Below are positions 51,009-61,462 of a DNA stretch of 64,000 bases, in pieces. The stretch comes from Acanthamoeba castellanii str. Neff. Its lineage: Eukaryota; Discosea; Longamoebia; Acanthamoebidae. Position numbers and translations under genes: made by a program. The stretch's first letter is position 1; every line of letters starts with the position of its first letter. The stretch spans positions 1,123,151 to 1,187,150 of the forward strand of contig NW_004457313.1 in the NCBI RefSeq assembly GCF_000313135.1, written 5' to 3'. The notes beneath the pieces are model-generated. The model was given only the letters and a program-made list of their open reading frames with translations, was not told the origin of the DNA and ran no database searches.

Positions 51009-51707
51009 TTACTTCCTCTTTTTGAGCTGCGAGGTGCTGAAATACGGGATGAGGTAGACGGCAGCCAGGACGGGGAGCGCGAGCGTGAAGAACGCGATCA
51101 CGGGAGTGAGGTTGCTGCATTCGAGAAGGAGATGTGATGGAGGGGAGATCAGAAACCACACGGTGGGAGGCAACCGTGGCGAGGAGGAAGGCGTACAAAG
51201 TGCCCTTGGGGAAGGGGACACCAATCACGAGGGGGACAGCGTCGGTGCTGACAGTGCTGACGGCGTTGCCACCAGTGGTGTAGCTCACCTCGGCGGGAGG
51301 GAGCTCCACGACGGCCTCGGGCTCAGCAATGGTGAGGTGCACGTTCTTGTTCTTCACCTGGTACGAGTGGTAATACCACTCCTCGGTCGAGGGCTGAGCG
51401 GCCAGGGTTAGAATCCAAAAATCTTGGTGAATTAAATAAATGAAGGGGGCGAGCATACATCCTCAGCCTTCACAACGAGGTCACCAGAGACGAGATCAAG
51501 TTCCTCAGGGAGCGAATCAGCGATGTTGACGTTGGCCACGCGACCAGGCGCACCGATAACCTTGTAGCCAATCGTGACAGTGTACACGCCGGTCTTAGGA
51601 CCAGCCTCCACAGTCTTGCTCACTTCGAGCAGGTTGGCGGCATTGGCGAAGAGGGCCAGGGAGGCGAGGCAGAGGAGGGCGACGATCACAGCGCAGCGCA
51701 TCTTCAT
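51009..51707 (-). CDS. SSR2: Translocon-associated protein beta (TRAP-beta)
   Basis: Three exons (51707-51459, 51393-51197, 51114-51009) give 183 residues, the same length as human SSR2. Signal peptide MKMRCAVIVALLCLASLALF, then a lumenal beta-sandwich (GVYTVTIGYKVIGAPG, VNIADSLPEELDLVSGDLVV, WYYHSYQVKNKNVHL, VELPPAEVSYTTGGNAV). A TM helix follows (VIAFFTLALPVLAAVYLIPY) and a short tail SQLKKRK. The exon 2 end was set at TTT|GTACGC because it alone restores the frame into NLTPVIAFF. With TRAP-alpha at 32311 this window encodes two of the four TRAP subunits. Confidence 0.92.
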
Positions 51708-51911
51708 CCAATTGTGTGTACTGATCAAAAATCTGGCTCACAGCCTCACCGTGTACCTTCTGACTTTGTCGCCAGCGCGGTTTCCAGTCGACAGTCAAGC
51801 GGAGTCAATAGAAAAGCAAAACGAGAAATGGTGGCTTTTCTCATCGTCTGAAAAAGGCGCGAACGGTCCATCGATTCGAATTTAGATCACACAGAGAGAC
51901 AGGCCACGAAG

Positions 51912-52769
51912 ATGGTACGCGCTAGCTTGAATGGATGTTAGCATGAGCTGCAAATTAATGCTTGAATTTACGTGCGTAGTTGCCGCTATCACTGCTTCAG
52001 ACCTCGGTCGGCCACCCCATGGTACGTCCAATCGATTTTGCCCCCCCCCCAAATCTGCGCAATAATTAATTGATCGTTGTGAAGCTGGTGGAGTTGAAGA
52101 ACGGAGAGACGTACAATGGGCACCTGGTGAACTGCGACGGATGGATGAACATCAACTTGCGCGACGTTATCTGCACATCCAGAGTACGCACCCCGCTGTG
52201 AGTGTCATCTCACCCACGTCGACTTACCGTTCGTCGCGGTGCTCTAGGATGGAGAGAGATTTTGGAGGATTCCTCAGTGCTATATTCGTGGAAACACTAT
52301 CAAGTACTTGTGCATACCCGATGAGGTACAGCGCCCTTGCTCATACTGGAAAACGATGAATGGTCATGCAGTGCTGGTGGCGTGTATGTGTCTGTGTCCG
52401 TTTGTCGTGCCACCCACCTTTGTCGTCTATTCAAGAACCTTCTATCTTTTTTTTATCTTCACACTCCTGAGACCATGTCTCTCACGGAGCTGAGAGTGGT
52501 GCGGTGGTGCGATGCGCTGGCTGATGGTGGTCATGTGATGTGCTGGTGCGCAGGTGATCGACATGGTGCAGGAGAACGCGCCCATTCCCAAGCAGGGCGC
52601 CGCGGCTCGAGGTCGTGGCCGTGGTCGCGGTGGTCCGCGTGGCGGTAGGGGCCGTGGCGAGGGCGGCGACCGAGGCGGCCGCGGCGATTACCGAGGCGGG
52701 AGGGGCCGTGGCGACGGTGGCGGCTACCGAGGCGGCCGAGGTGGTGGCCGTGGCAGGGGAGGGGTCTAG
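51912..52769 (+). CDS. LSM4: U6 snRNA-associated Sm-like protein LSM4
   Basis: Five exons (51912-51914, 52001-52021, 52085-52183, 52248-52325, 52554-52769) give 138 residues, matching human LSM4 (139). Sm1 motif [20 protein letters not shown] with [15 protein letters not shown], Sm2 motif [16 protein letters not shown], then an Arg-Gly-rich tail of GRGRG and RGGRG repeats. It joins LSM2-8 on U6 snRNA in the nucleus and LSM1-7 in mRNA decapping bodies; the RGG tail supports P-body assembly in yeast. As in RPS4, the first coding exon is only the ATG, followed at once by donor GTACGC. Confidence 0.95.
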
Positions 52770-53041
52770 GTCGAGGTCTAGGCTCTCCCGCCACACCACA
52801 TTCACGATGTATGCCATTGGGTGGCTCCAAGTGCCCTTAAGTGTTGCGCGGTAACACCTCAATAGGCTACATAACTCAACTGAAATTCTGAGAGAAACGC
52901 TGGTCGATTGCTGACGTCATCCAAGAGGCCGCAGTTCCCTGCCACGTTAGATCATCTTCAGGATCTTCAGCATTCATAGGTGACGACGTGACAGTGGAGG
53001 AGGAGAGGTGCAGACCTCCAAAGGCGCCATTAACACACAAA
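52770..53041. other. Short intergenic, no gene seen
   Basis: LSM4 3' flank and the leader of the NT-C2 gene. Nothing else supported. Confidence 0.5.
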
Positions 53042-56000
53042 ATGTTTGGGAAAAAGAAGAACAAGGTGAAGGTCAAATTCGAGGTGGAAGCGCTGCGAGT
53101 CCTCAATCTGCCCTCCAAGCTGAATGGCAGAGAGGTGAGGTTGGCGTGGAGCAAGGGCAAGAGGAAATCAAACAGGGGCGAATCAGAGGCGGCCGTGGTG
53201 CACGATGGAACTGCCAACTTCGACTACAGATTCACGATTGATGCCAGCATGGCGCAAGACGCCGCACAACAATTCGAAAGCAAGAAGATTGCCTTCTACA
53301 TACGGGTGGGTCTCCCATTACCACGCGCGATCGTTCTGTTGATTTATCATTTATTAATTGTTTATTTTATTTATTTATTTCAAACAATCATCCAACCATT
53401 AATTGGTTGTGGTGGGCAGGATGACAAAAAGTCGAAGGTGGGCAAGGAGACCCTGGACCTGGCCGCCTTCGCCAAGGAGGGCCAGCAGTCCAACCACAAC
53501 CTCGCTCTCGGCAAGAAGAACCCACCCGTGCTCATGGTACCCCCTACCCCTGCCGCCGCGAAACACACAACGACATCGGCGACTCACCACGCACCTACGC
53601 TGCAGCTGAACCTGAAGGCGTCGTGGCTCAAGTTCAACGGCAAGTTCATCCTGAGGTGCCCACACAACCACCCGGCGGGGGGAGTGGGAGGGAGAGAAGG
53701 CGCTGCGGCGGCACGGGGACCGCTCGCGGCCAACGGCGCGGTGACCCTGCTCAGCTTCGTGCACACCAGATGAGTGTGCGCCGGCGGAGACCCGTGAGCG
53801 GGTTGTTGTTCCTTGCCGATACAGGCGGGCGGGTGGTGCGACTGTACAGTGCCTTTTTTTTTAACTCCAAGCGTCTGTGTGCGTGTGTGCACTCTGTGCA
53901 TTTCCCGCTTCTCGTTTCTCTCTCTCTCTCTTTCGTGTGGCGCAGAGATAGCACCGCCAGCCCGGCGCAGGGTGAGACGGGAGCGGGGAGGGACACGCTG
54001 GACATCGACGGGCAGGAGTTCCAGCTGCGCACAGCCGACGTCATCTCTGAGGCCGACACCTCGTGTTACACTGATACCGTACGACCTCCTTCTCCTCCAA
54101 CGCCGTTTATATCATTTTCCGTGATATCTCTACGCCAAGTGGGTGGTAGTGCGTCCGCCACTTGGTTGATAAGTTGTGCCTTATTCGCGACCCACGTTGA
54201 TTATCTCAGATCTCGTTCGTGATTGACCAATGCACACGTGTTGTTGGTTGCAACTGACCTGTGATTGGCCGTTCTGCGGTTCCTGCCCTATTCCAATAGG
54301 GTGATTCCGACATGGACGCCGATGGTATGGACGAACTCGTCGTTGGCGGTCACGAGGGCGACGAGCCTCGGCGGGTGAAGCTGGCCAGCTCGGCCTCGGC
54401 CTCGGCCTCTTCGTCATCCGCCTCCTCTGTCGTGGCCTCGAACCGGTCCAGCAGCGCACGCGAGATTCCCATCATGGCCGGCCCGCTGTCGTCGCGTAAG
54501 TCGACCACCGCCGTGAGCCCCCCGAAGATCGTGCTCAGCGGCGGCCTCGGCGGGGGTGCGGGCAGCGTCGCACTGGCCTCGGCCCGATCGGCCACCGGCC
54601 TCGGCAGCGACGGCAGCGCCAGCGGAGCGAGCTCCGCGGAGCGGCAGCTGCGGAAGGACCTGGCCAAGCTGGCCGAGAAGCACCAGAAGAAGAAGAGCAA
54701 GCTCGACGAGGCCAAGAAGAAGGCCAAGGCGCTGGCCGACGAGAACGCGCGGCTCAAGGAAGAGAAGGCGCGGGCGGAGAAGGCGCTCGACGCGCAGGTG
54801 AAGGGGGCGGAGGAGGAGGCCCGAAAGCGGGAGAAGGTGGCGCGCGAGGCCGAGGACTACCGACGAAGAGCGAAGGAAAGCGAAGACGACGCGAAAGCGA
54901 AGGGCAAGGAGCTGGAGGAGGCGCGCAAACGGGCGAAGGACGTCGAGGAGGACCTGCGCAAGCGGACCAAGGAGCTGGGCGAGGCCAGGGACAAGCTCAG
55001 GGACTACGACGAGGTGCGCGAGCGGCTGCGGATCAAGGAGGACGAGGCCCGCAAGCGGACCAAGGAATGCGAAGAAGCCATCAAGAAGGCCAAGGACCTC
55101 AAGGAGAAGGTGGCCACGCTCACGCAGAGCCTTAAGGAGGCGGAGGAGACCCGCAGGGAGAAGTCGGGCGTGGCCGAGGAGGAGCGAAAGCGGTGGCGCG
55201 ATAAGGAGGAGTCGCTCACGCGCGAGCACGAGGCCATGGAGGCCCGGCTGCGCGACACCGAGGAGCGGTTCAGGCGCGGCGAGCGCGAGATCGACGAGAT
55301 CAGGAAGCGCGAGTGCGAGATGGAGGACATCATCACGCGGCTCACCGACGAGGTCAAGAGCGAGCGCGCCAACGCCGGACGCGCGCAGGAGCAGGCCAAG
55401 GCCGCCGCCCCGGCCCCTTCTTCATCCTCCGGCAAGCGCTCCCAAAAAGCCAACAAAGCCGAAAAGGTGTGTACCGTGCGTGTGCGTGTGCGTGTGCGGT
55501 CGTATCTGACGCTCGGTCGTTGCGCAGACGCCGGACTTTGATTTCCCGATCATCGCGTCGGGGCCGGTGCTGACCCTCGACGCCACCTGCTCCGAGAGCC
55601 CTTTCGACTCTGATGCCGCCTCGATCGGGAGCAGCGACTTCTCCATCGCGGCCACCGTGTCGGCACCGCTTCCAGTCGCCAACAGCGGCGGCGGCGGCGG
55701 CAAGGTCAAGAGCGGCGGTGCCAAGCGCGACCGATCGCTGTCGAAGAAGAAGCAGCAGCTGCTGGAGCTGGAGCGGAGGGTCAAGGAGGGCGAGGACACG
55801 ATCCAGCGGCTCAAGCAGGAGCTCGACGAGGCGCGCGCGGCGGCGGAGGAGGCCCGGCGCGAGCGGCGCGAGGCCGAGCGACGCATGCGCGAGGAGCGCG
55901 AGCGCGAGCGCGACGACGAGCAGCGCGACCGGGGCCGCGAGCGGAGCGAGCTCGAGGAGCAGATCGTCAAGCTCCGCACCTGCGTCGAGGACGAGAAGCG

Positions 56001-57106
56001 CAGGCAGCGCGCCCTGGAGGAGAAGCTGCGCAAGAAGGACAAGAAGGAGGAGAAGGCGGCCAACAAGGCGGCGGCCAAGGGCGGCGGCGGTTCGTTGGTG
56101 AGCGGCGGCAGCGGCGTGGTGGGCGCGCCGGCGTCGGGCGAGCTGGAACGGCTGCGCGGGGAGGTGGAGGCCAAGGAGCGGCGGGTGCAGGAGCTCGAGC
56201 GGCGGTGGGAGGAGCGCAGCCGGGAGATGGAGGAGCGCGAGCGGGAGATGACGCGCACCCGCGAGGGCCTCACCCAGACCGGCGACGACATCAAGAAGCT
56301 CGAGCGCAAGTACAGGAAGGCGCGCCGCGAGCTCAGCTCCTACAAGGTACACCACCGCACTCGCCGCACACGCGCATCGCACACACCGCACACGCGCACC
56401 GCACACACCGCGCACGACCGCACGGGCTGATGGGGAGTCCCCATTGGCTGGGCAGGAGGGCGGGCTTCACAAGATGGCATCGGGCGACTGCGACGGCGAC
56501 GAGAAGAAGAAGCAGAAGCAGAACAGCGGCGAGGAGAAGGCGGTGAAGGACAAGAGCCGGAGCAAGGGCGAGGCAGCGGATGGCGAGGGCGAGAAGGAGG
56601 TCGAGAAGAAGCCGGTGAGCTGGCAGGAGAAGGCGATGCGGCTCAAGGGCAAGCTCCACCGTATCGAGGCCCAGCTGGCCCGCGAGCGCAAGGAGAAGGA
56701 GCACATCAACGACATCCTGGCCAAGCGCGACGACGAGCTCGCGCACCTCCAGCGCCAGCTCGCGCCCATCTTCGGGCTCGACCAGAGCGGCAGCGGCTCG
56801 GGCCTGGACGAGCGCCTGCTGCTCGAAGAGGGCCAAGACGGCGATGGCGGGCTGCCGCTGGCCATCGCCGAGCGGCTGCCGACGGCGACGATCATTGCGC
56901 GCAGCAGACGGCCGCCCAAGACCTTCCTCACGCCCTTCTTCGAGTGGTGGAAGGACATCAACGGCCGACCAGACGGGGCCATGGGCGACCTCAACCTCAA
57001 GGCCTGGTGGACCGCTGTCGTCGTGCTCCTCCTCTCCGTCTTCCTCCAGCTCTGGTGGCGAACCACCATCACCACCACCGCTGCTGCGGCAAAGCCTTCA
57101 GCGTGA
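53042..57106 (+). CDS. NT-C2 domain, coiled-coil, tail-anchored protein
   Basis: Seven exons (53042-53305, 53420-53536, 53606-53655, 53946-54078, 54300-55466, 55528-56346, 56456-57106) give 1066 residues. The first 150 resemble the N-terminal C2 domain of EEIG1 and EHBP1 proteins: KKNKVKVKFEVEALRVLNLP, LAWSKGKRKS, FDYRFTID, KIAFYIR, LDLAAFA, ASWLKFNGKFIL. A Ser-rich linker leads to two long, highly charged coiled coils (about 310-570 and 650-900) rich in Glu, Lys and Arg heptads. The C-terminus has FFEWWKDINGRP then a single membrane helix (WWTAVVVLLLSVFLQLWW) with a short tail, so it should be a tail-anchored protein. EHBP1-type proteins link Rab8/10 endosomes to actin; here a membrane tether or scaffold is inferred. 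No actin-binding CH domain or bMERB motif was seen. Confidence 0.75.
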
Positions 57107-57250
57107 AGGCACACAAGCACAAAATTTCGTGTGATTGTTTATTTTTGTGTTTTTTGTTTATATAATTGCAATTTAAAAAACATAGCTGGATTTATTCCTA
57201 TTTTTATATCGAGCTTTTATATTTTTTGATGTTTTTTATTTTATTTTAGT

Positions 57251-59787
57251 TTAGGCGGTACCAACAAGAAGTGGTTCGTGAGGAGGAAGAAGGTGGTGGT
57301 GGGCAAAGGTGGCGGAGGCGTTGTTGTGGGTCGGGGTGAGGTTGTGGAGGAGGTGGTCGTAGTGGGGGCTCACGAAGAGGCGGCACGACGGGCACGGGAA
57401 CTCTTTGTCGAGGAAGGGCCGGTACCAGAAGTTGACGGCGACGTTGCGTCGGTGCTCGTCGGGCCGGGACTGCACCTCGTGCCACCAGAACGAGGGCAGG
57501 TAGAGGACGTCGCCGGCGTGGATGTTGCACTGGAGCGGCTTGGCGCGGGCGAAGAGCGGGTAGCGCGTCAGGTCGGGCTTGACAATGTCCACCGGACTCA
57601 TGACCTTGCGCACACGGGGTAAGTTGTGTTTCGATCAAGACACGCACACGCCGCACAAAGGTGGTGCTACCATGGACGTGCTTTCGGTGAGAACGCTGCG
57701 TGAGAAGGTCGACGTGTCGCGATCGAACGAGAGCACGGCCTCCCTGATGTGCCCCTCGTAGAGCTCTTCGTTGTGGTAGGGCGGGAACAGCTTCAGCTCC
57801 TTGCTCCCCGCTGTGTATGTCGTGTGTCGTGCGGTGTGTGCGGTGTGTGCGGTGTGTGCGGTGTGCATGTAAGCTTTGCCAAGGAGTAGACAAAGAGTAC
57901 AGGAGCGTACAGATCTGGCAGAGGAGGTTGTCGAAGGGATCGAAGTGGAGCTTGCCGAGGGTGCGTCCATTGCCCAGCCAGATGTTGGTCATCGCCCGGT
58001 CGAGGAAGTCGGCCCACGCAAAGCCGTCGGCGATGTCGGCCATCATGCGGGGCAGCGACGACGGGATCGAACAGTACTCCAGGTAGAACGACACCTTGGC
58101 CTCGGTCTTCAACAGCTCCAGGAACTCTGAGAATCTCAACTACACTCACATACGAATAAATGCGCATTCCTCAACACATGCCATACATTCCACACACACA
58201 CACCACACACACACCACCACACACACGAGGGCTTTGGCTGTGATCGGTACCTCGATGCTGGCTGGTCGCACGACCACCTTGTCCGGGGACTGGAGCTTGG
58301 CGAGCACGCGAGCCGGGATGGGCTTGAAGTCGGTGGGCTCCCACAGGCCGGCGTCTTCGCAGCCCTCGAACTCGCCGTCGGGGCTGATCTTCACATGCAC
58401 CCGGCTCTCCCCAAACTGCTCACTGCCCAGTAGTAAAATTATAAACAGAATTAAATTATTTTAAATTAAAGTAAATTCAATAATTGGTACGTAAAAGTAA
58501 TAATATAAATATCATATCATAAATAAATATAAATAAATAACTATACCTGAGGTAGTCGTTGGTCCACTTGTGGAGGGCGGGCCAGGACTCGCGGTGGAGG
58601 GCGCCCTTGAAGACGACGGGCTTGGAGTGGGACACCATGTCGAGGAACTCGCGGCGCGTGGGCACGCCCTCCACGTACTCGCACTCGGTCTGCCCCTCTG
58701 CCGGCTCGTACAGATTCTCCGACAACCGCCGCTTGTACTCGCCCTGCTCTCCTTCATCAGCGTGCACACCGCACATGCACACGCACACGAGACACGCACG
58801 CACAAGACACGCACGCGCACACGCAAGCACTGTGGGGGCACCTGGGGAGTGAGTTGGCCGTTGGGGAGTCGCGCGGTGTGGCACTTGGTGTTGGCCCAGT
58901 GCAGGAGATCCTCCCACGGGTCCAGCGCGCCCTCGTAAAAGCTCACCTCGGCTGCACAGCCGCAAACAACCCAGGCGCGTGTGCGGTGAGTGAGTGAGCG
59001 AGCGAGTGAGTGGGAGTTGGTCACCACCACCTCATTATCGTCGTCGTCATCATCGTCACCATCATATCAAGAGAGCTCGGCAAGCGCACCTTCTTCGGGC
59101 GGAGGCGAGAGCAGACACTCCCGATCCTCCTGTGGGCGGCTGAACAGCACCGCTTTACTGGATACATGCGGAAGCGCGACGATCAAGATGACAACCGTCA
59201 TCACTTCGTGGCGGCGGTGGTGGTGGTGGTGGTGGGGGATACGCACTTGTGCAGGGTAAGGAGCCAGTTGGTGGGCTTGCGCGGGTGGAGGCGTGGCTTC
59301 TGGCTGGAGCTGGACTTCGATGGGTGACTGAGCAAGACGTCCCCGCCGCCACCCTCCGCTACAGCAGCGTCGTCGCCGCCCCCACGTGTGGTCCAGAGGG
59401 CTACTCGCACCCGCGGCGCCTCCTCGCGCAGAGCCCACCCCAGCGCTTGGGCTCGCTCCACCCTGCCCAGCACAGTAGGATACTAATAAATATAATTAAA
59501 TGATAAATAAATTGAAATTATATAAAAGAATAAATAAATGGAAAAAAAAGGAGGAGCACGTACTGTCTATCACGGCCGTCGGTGGAAGAAGAGGAAGAAG
59601 GGAAGAGGACGAGCAGATGCTCGACGGGAGGCTGGGCACCAGCCGCAGCGCCGGAGGCGAGGCCGAGTGTGGACAGCAGGTCGTGAGGCTGCGATACCAG
59701 GAGGTACTCCACTTCAGCAGCAGCCGCCGGCCTCAGCACCAGCATAGCCAGCGCCAGCGCCAGCGCCAGCATCAGCCACCGACCCAT
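57251..59787 (-). CDS. JMJD7-like JmjC hydroxylase with signal peptide
   Basis: Nine exons (59787-59564, 59462-59247, 59157-59090, 58951-58842, 58743-58547, 58422-58251, 58124-57911, 57810-57671, 57604-57251) give 564 residues. An N-terminal signal peptide (LMLALALALAMLVLRPAAAA) is followed by about 200 residues of uncertain fold, perhaps thioredoxin-like. The JmjC domain begins at VPTRREFLDMVSHSKPVVFKG. Iron ligands are the HxD in GKLHFDPFDNLLC and the His of FWWHEVQS; NVAVNFWYRP closes the fold. DLTRYPLFARAKPLQC and GDVLYLPSFWWHE match JMJD7, a 2-oxoglutarate-dependent lysyl hydroxylase. Human JMJD7 is cytosolic (316 residues) with no signal peptide, so this relative is probably lumenal or secreted. 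Substrate unknown. Confidence 0.82.
58185..58229. repeat. CACACAC/CACCA intronic repeat
   Basis: CA-rich repeat in intron 6 of the JmjC gene. Confidence 0.85.
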
Positions 59788-60042
59788 TCTTGGTGGAGAA
59801 CGCGTGTAAAGAGAAAAAAGAGAAAACAAAAAGAAACTGCCAATTATATTTTCGTATTTTTCTGGAGCAAGGGGAGCGCGAAAAGATGACGAGAATGTGG
59901 GAAAGACAAGAAGAAAGGAAGAAGACAAGAAACTGAGGAACGCGAGGGGGAACACGGCCCTCGACGGGCTGCCCTCTCTTCATTCCCTTCACCTTACATC
60001 ACAACATAGAAATATCAGGAGAAGAGAATTCAAAAGAAGCAA
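59788..60042. other. Divergent promoter region
   Basis: 255 bases between the starts of the JmjC gene (-) and the MIF4G gene (+). A-rich on the JmjC side, with AATTATATTTTCGTATTTTT near 59842-59862. No gene seen. Confidence 0.5.
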
Positions 60043-61290
60043 ATGGCGAAAGTACAGTCGATGACCCCACCGGCCGCCGTGCCCTTCACCTGGGTGGACC
60101 ATCGCAGGAGCGTCCCCACCACCGAGGAGCTCGAGAACCGTCGAAACCTGCTTGGGTACGTTCGTGTCGTTTCCCGCGTGTCGTGTGTCGTGTCGTGTGC
60201 CATGATGTGTCGTTTCCCGCGTGCACTCTACTAACCGCACACGACACACGAAGCTAGGCTGGTGAACAAGCTCACGTTTACCAACATGGACACGATAAGC
60301 GCGCAGCTGGTCGAGGGCATGAAGGACCCCTACCTCCTCAGCGAGGCCGTGGAGCTGGTGTTCCACCAGGGCCTCAACCCGGCGTGGATGGTCCTCTTCG
60401 CCCACCTCTGCCGTCGCCTCACCAAAGACTCGCCCTTCTTCGGGCGTCGCGGCGAAATCGTACGCCACCCATATACACCCACACACACACTCTTCGTTCG
60501 CGTGTGCTTGTGTGCGACGCTGACACGACACGACACGCACCACCGCACACGCACACAGAACTTCAGGACGGTGCTGATCGATAAGTATCGCAGCGAGTTC
60601 GAGCAGGCGGTCTACACGCAGGTGCCGCCGCTCGTGCAGCTGTGCGCCCGGTGCGTGGACGCGTCGATGCCGCCCACGGCCGCGGCCCGGGCCGAGACCG
60701 AGGCCCTGCTGCCGCAGGAGCTCGCCGCCTACCTGCGCGAGCGGCCGTGGGTCGTCACGCCCAAGGTCCTGGCCGAGCGGTGGCAGCGCATGATCGAGCT
60801 TGTCGTGCTGCTGGGCGAGTTCTACAACGTGGGCCTGGTCGCCGAGGCCCAGATCACGTGGATGCTCGACCAGCTGTGCGCGTCGATCGAGCAGGGCGTG
60901 CGCCGCAACGTGGAGCCGCTGTGCCGGCTGCTCGCCACGGTGGGTCCGGTGCTCGACGGCCGCCGGCGCCGCGCCGCCGAGCACCTGGGCGTCGACCAAG
61001 ATGACGATGACGATGACGATGGCGTCGGCGTCGTGGATGACGGCATCAACGACGGGGCGACGTGGGTCGACGATTTTGTGCTGGCTCGGCCGAGCGAGAA
61101 GAAGAAGACCGAAGAGAAAGAGAAAGAGAAAGAGAAGAAGATGACGAAGGGAGTGGACGAGTATATGGACAAGGTGGCGAGCTACCTGCGCCGGGGGAAG
61201 GAGTGGAACCTGGGCAGCCGCATCCAGTTCATGATCATGGACGTCATGGAGCTCAGGACCCGGAATTGGCAGTGGCGCCGCGCCAGCTAG
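60043..61290 (+). CDS. Minimal MIF4G protein (eIF4G middle domain only)
   Basis: Three exons (60043-60155, 60258-60459, 60559-61290) give 348 residues. After about 40 residues the frame enters a MIF4G HEAT domain: VNKLTFTNMDTISAQLVEG, AVELVFHQGLNPAWMVLFAH, LCRRL, NFRTVLIDKYRSEFEQ, LGEFYNVGLVAEAQITWMLD. It ends with the classic eIF4G motif SRIQFMIMDVMELRTRNW and WRRAS. A long acidic then Lys/Glu insert (DDDDDDDG; EKEKEKEKK) splits the last repeats. In eIF4G this domain binds eIF4A and eIF3. Here the PABP- and eIF4E-binding N-terminus and the MA3/W2 C-terminus are absent, so it resembles a stand-alone translation repressor or a specialised initiation factor. Plant eIFiso4G and trypanosomatid eIF4Gs are short but retain more. 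Confidence 0.78.
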
Positions 61291-61462
61291 AGCCAGCTGG
61301 CACCACGCTTATCTTTGCAGTGTACAAAACAAACCACAACACAATTACACAACACACGAACATGTCAACACTTGCGCGCCACACGCACGTGCACAGTATT
61401 ACAACACGACAATGGTTTTGAGAAGAATGTATTTGTACAGGTGACACAGGCACGCGCGCGTG

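Noticed and set aside
54414..55229. A Leu-rich 271-codon minus-strand frame
   Set aside because: Complement of the Glu/Lys/Ala coiled-coil codons of the NT-C2 protein.
55354..56415. A 353-codon minus-strand frame
   Set aside because: Same cause: antisense of coiled-coil coding sequence; runs across an intron and the end of the real exon.
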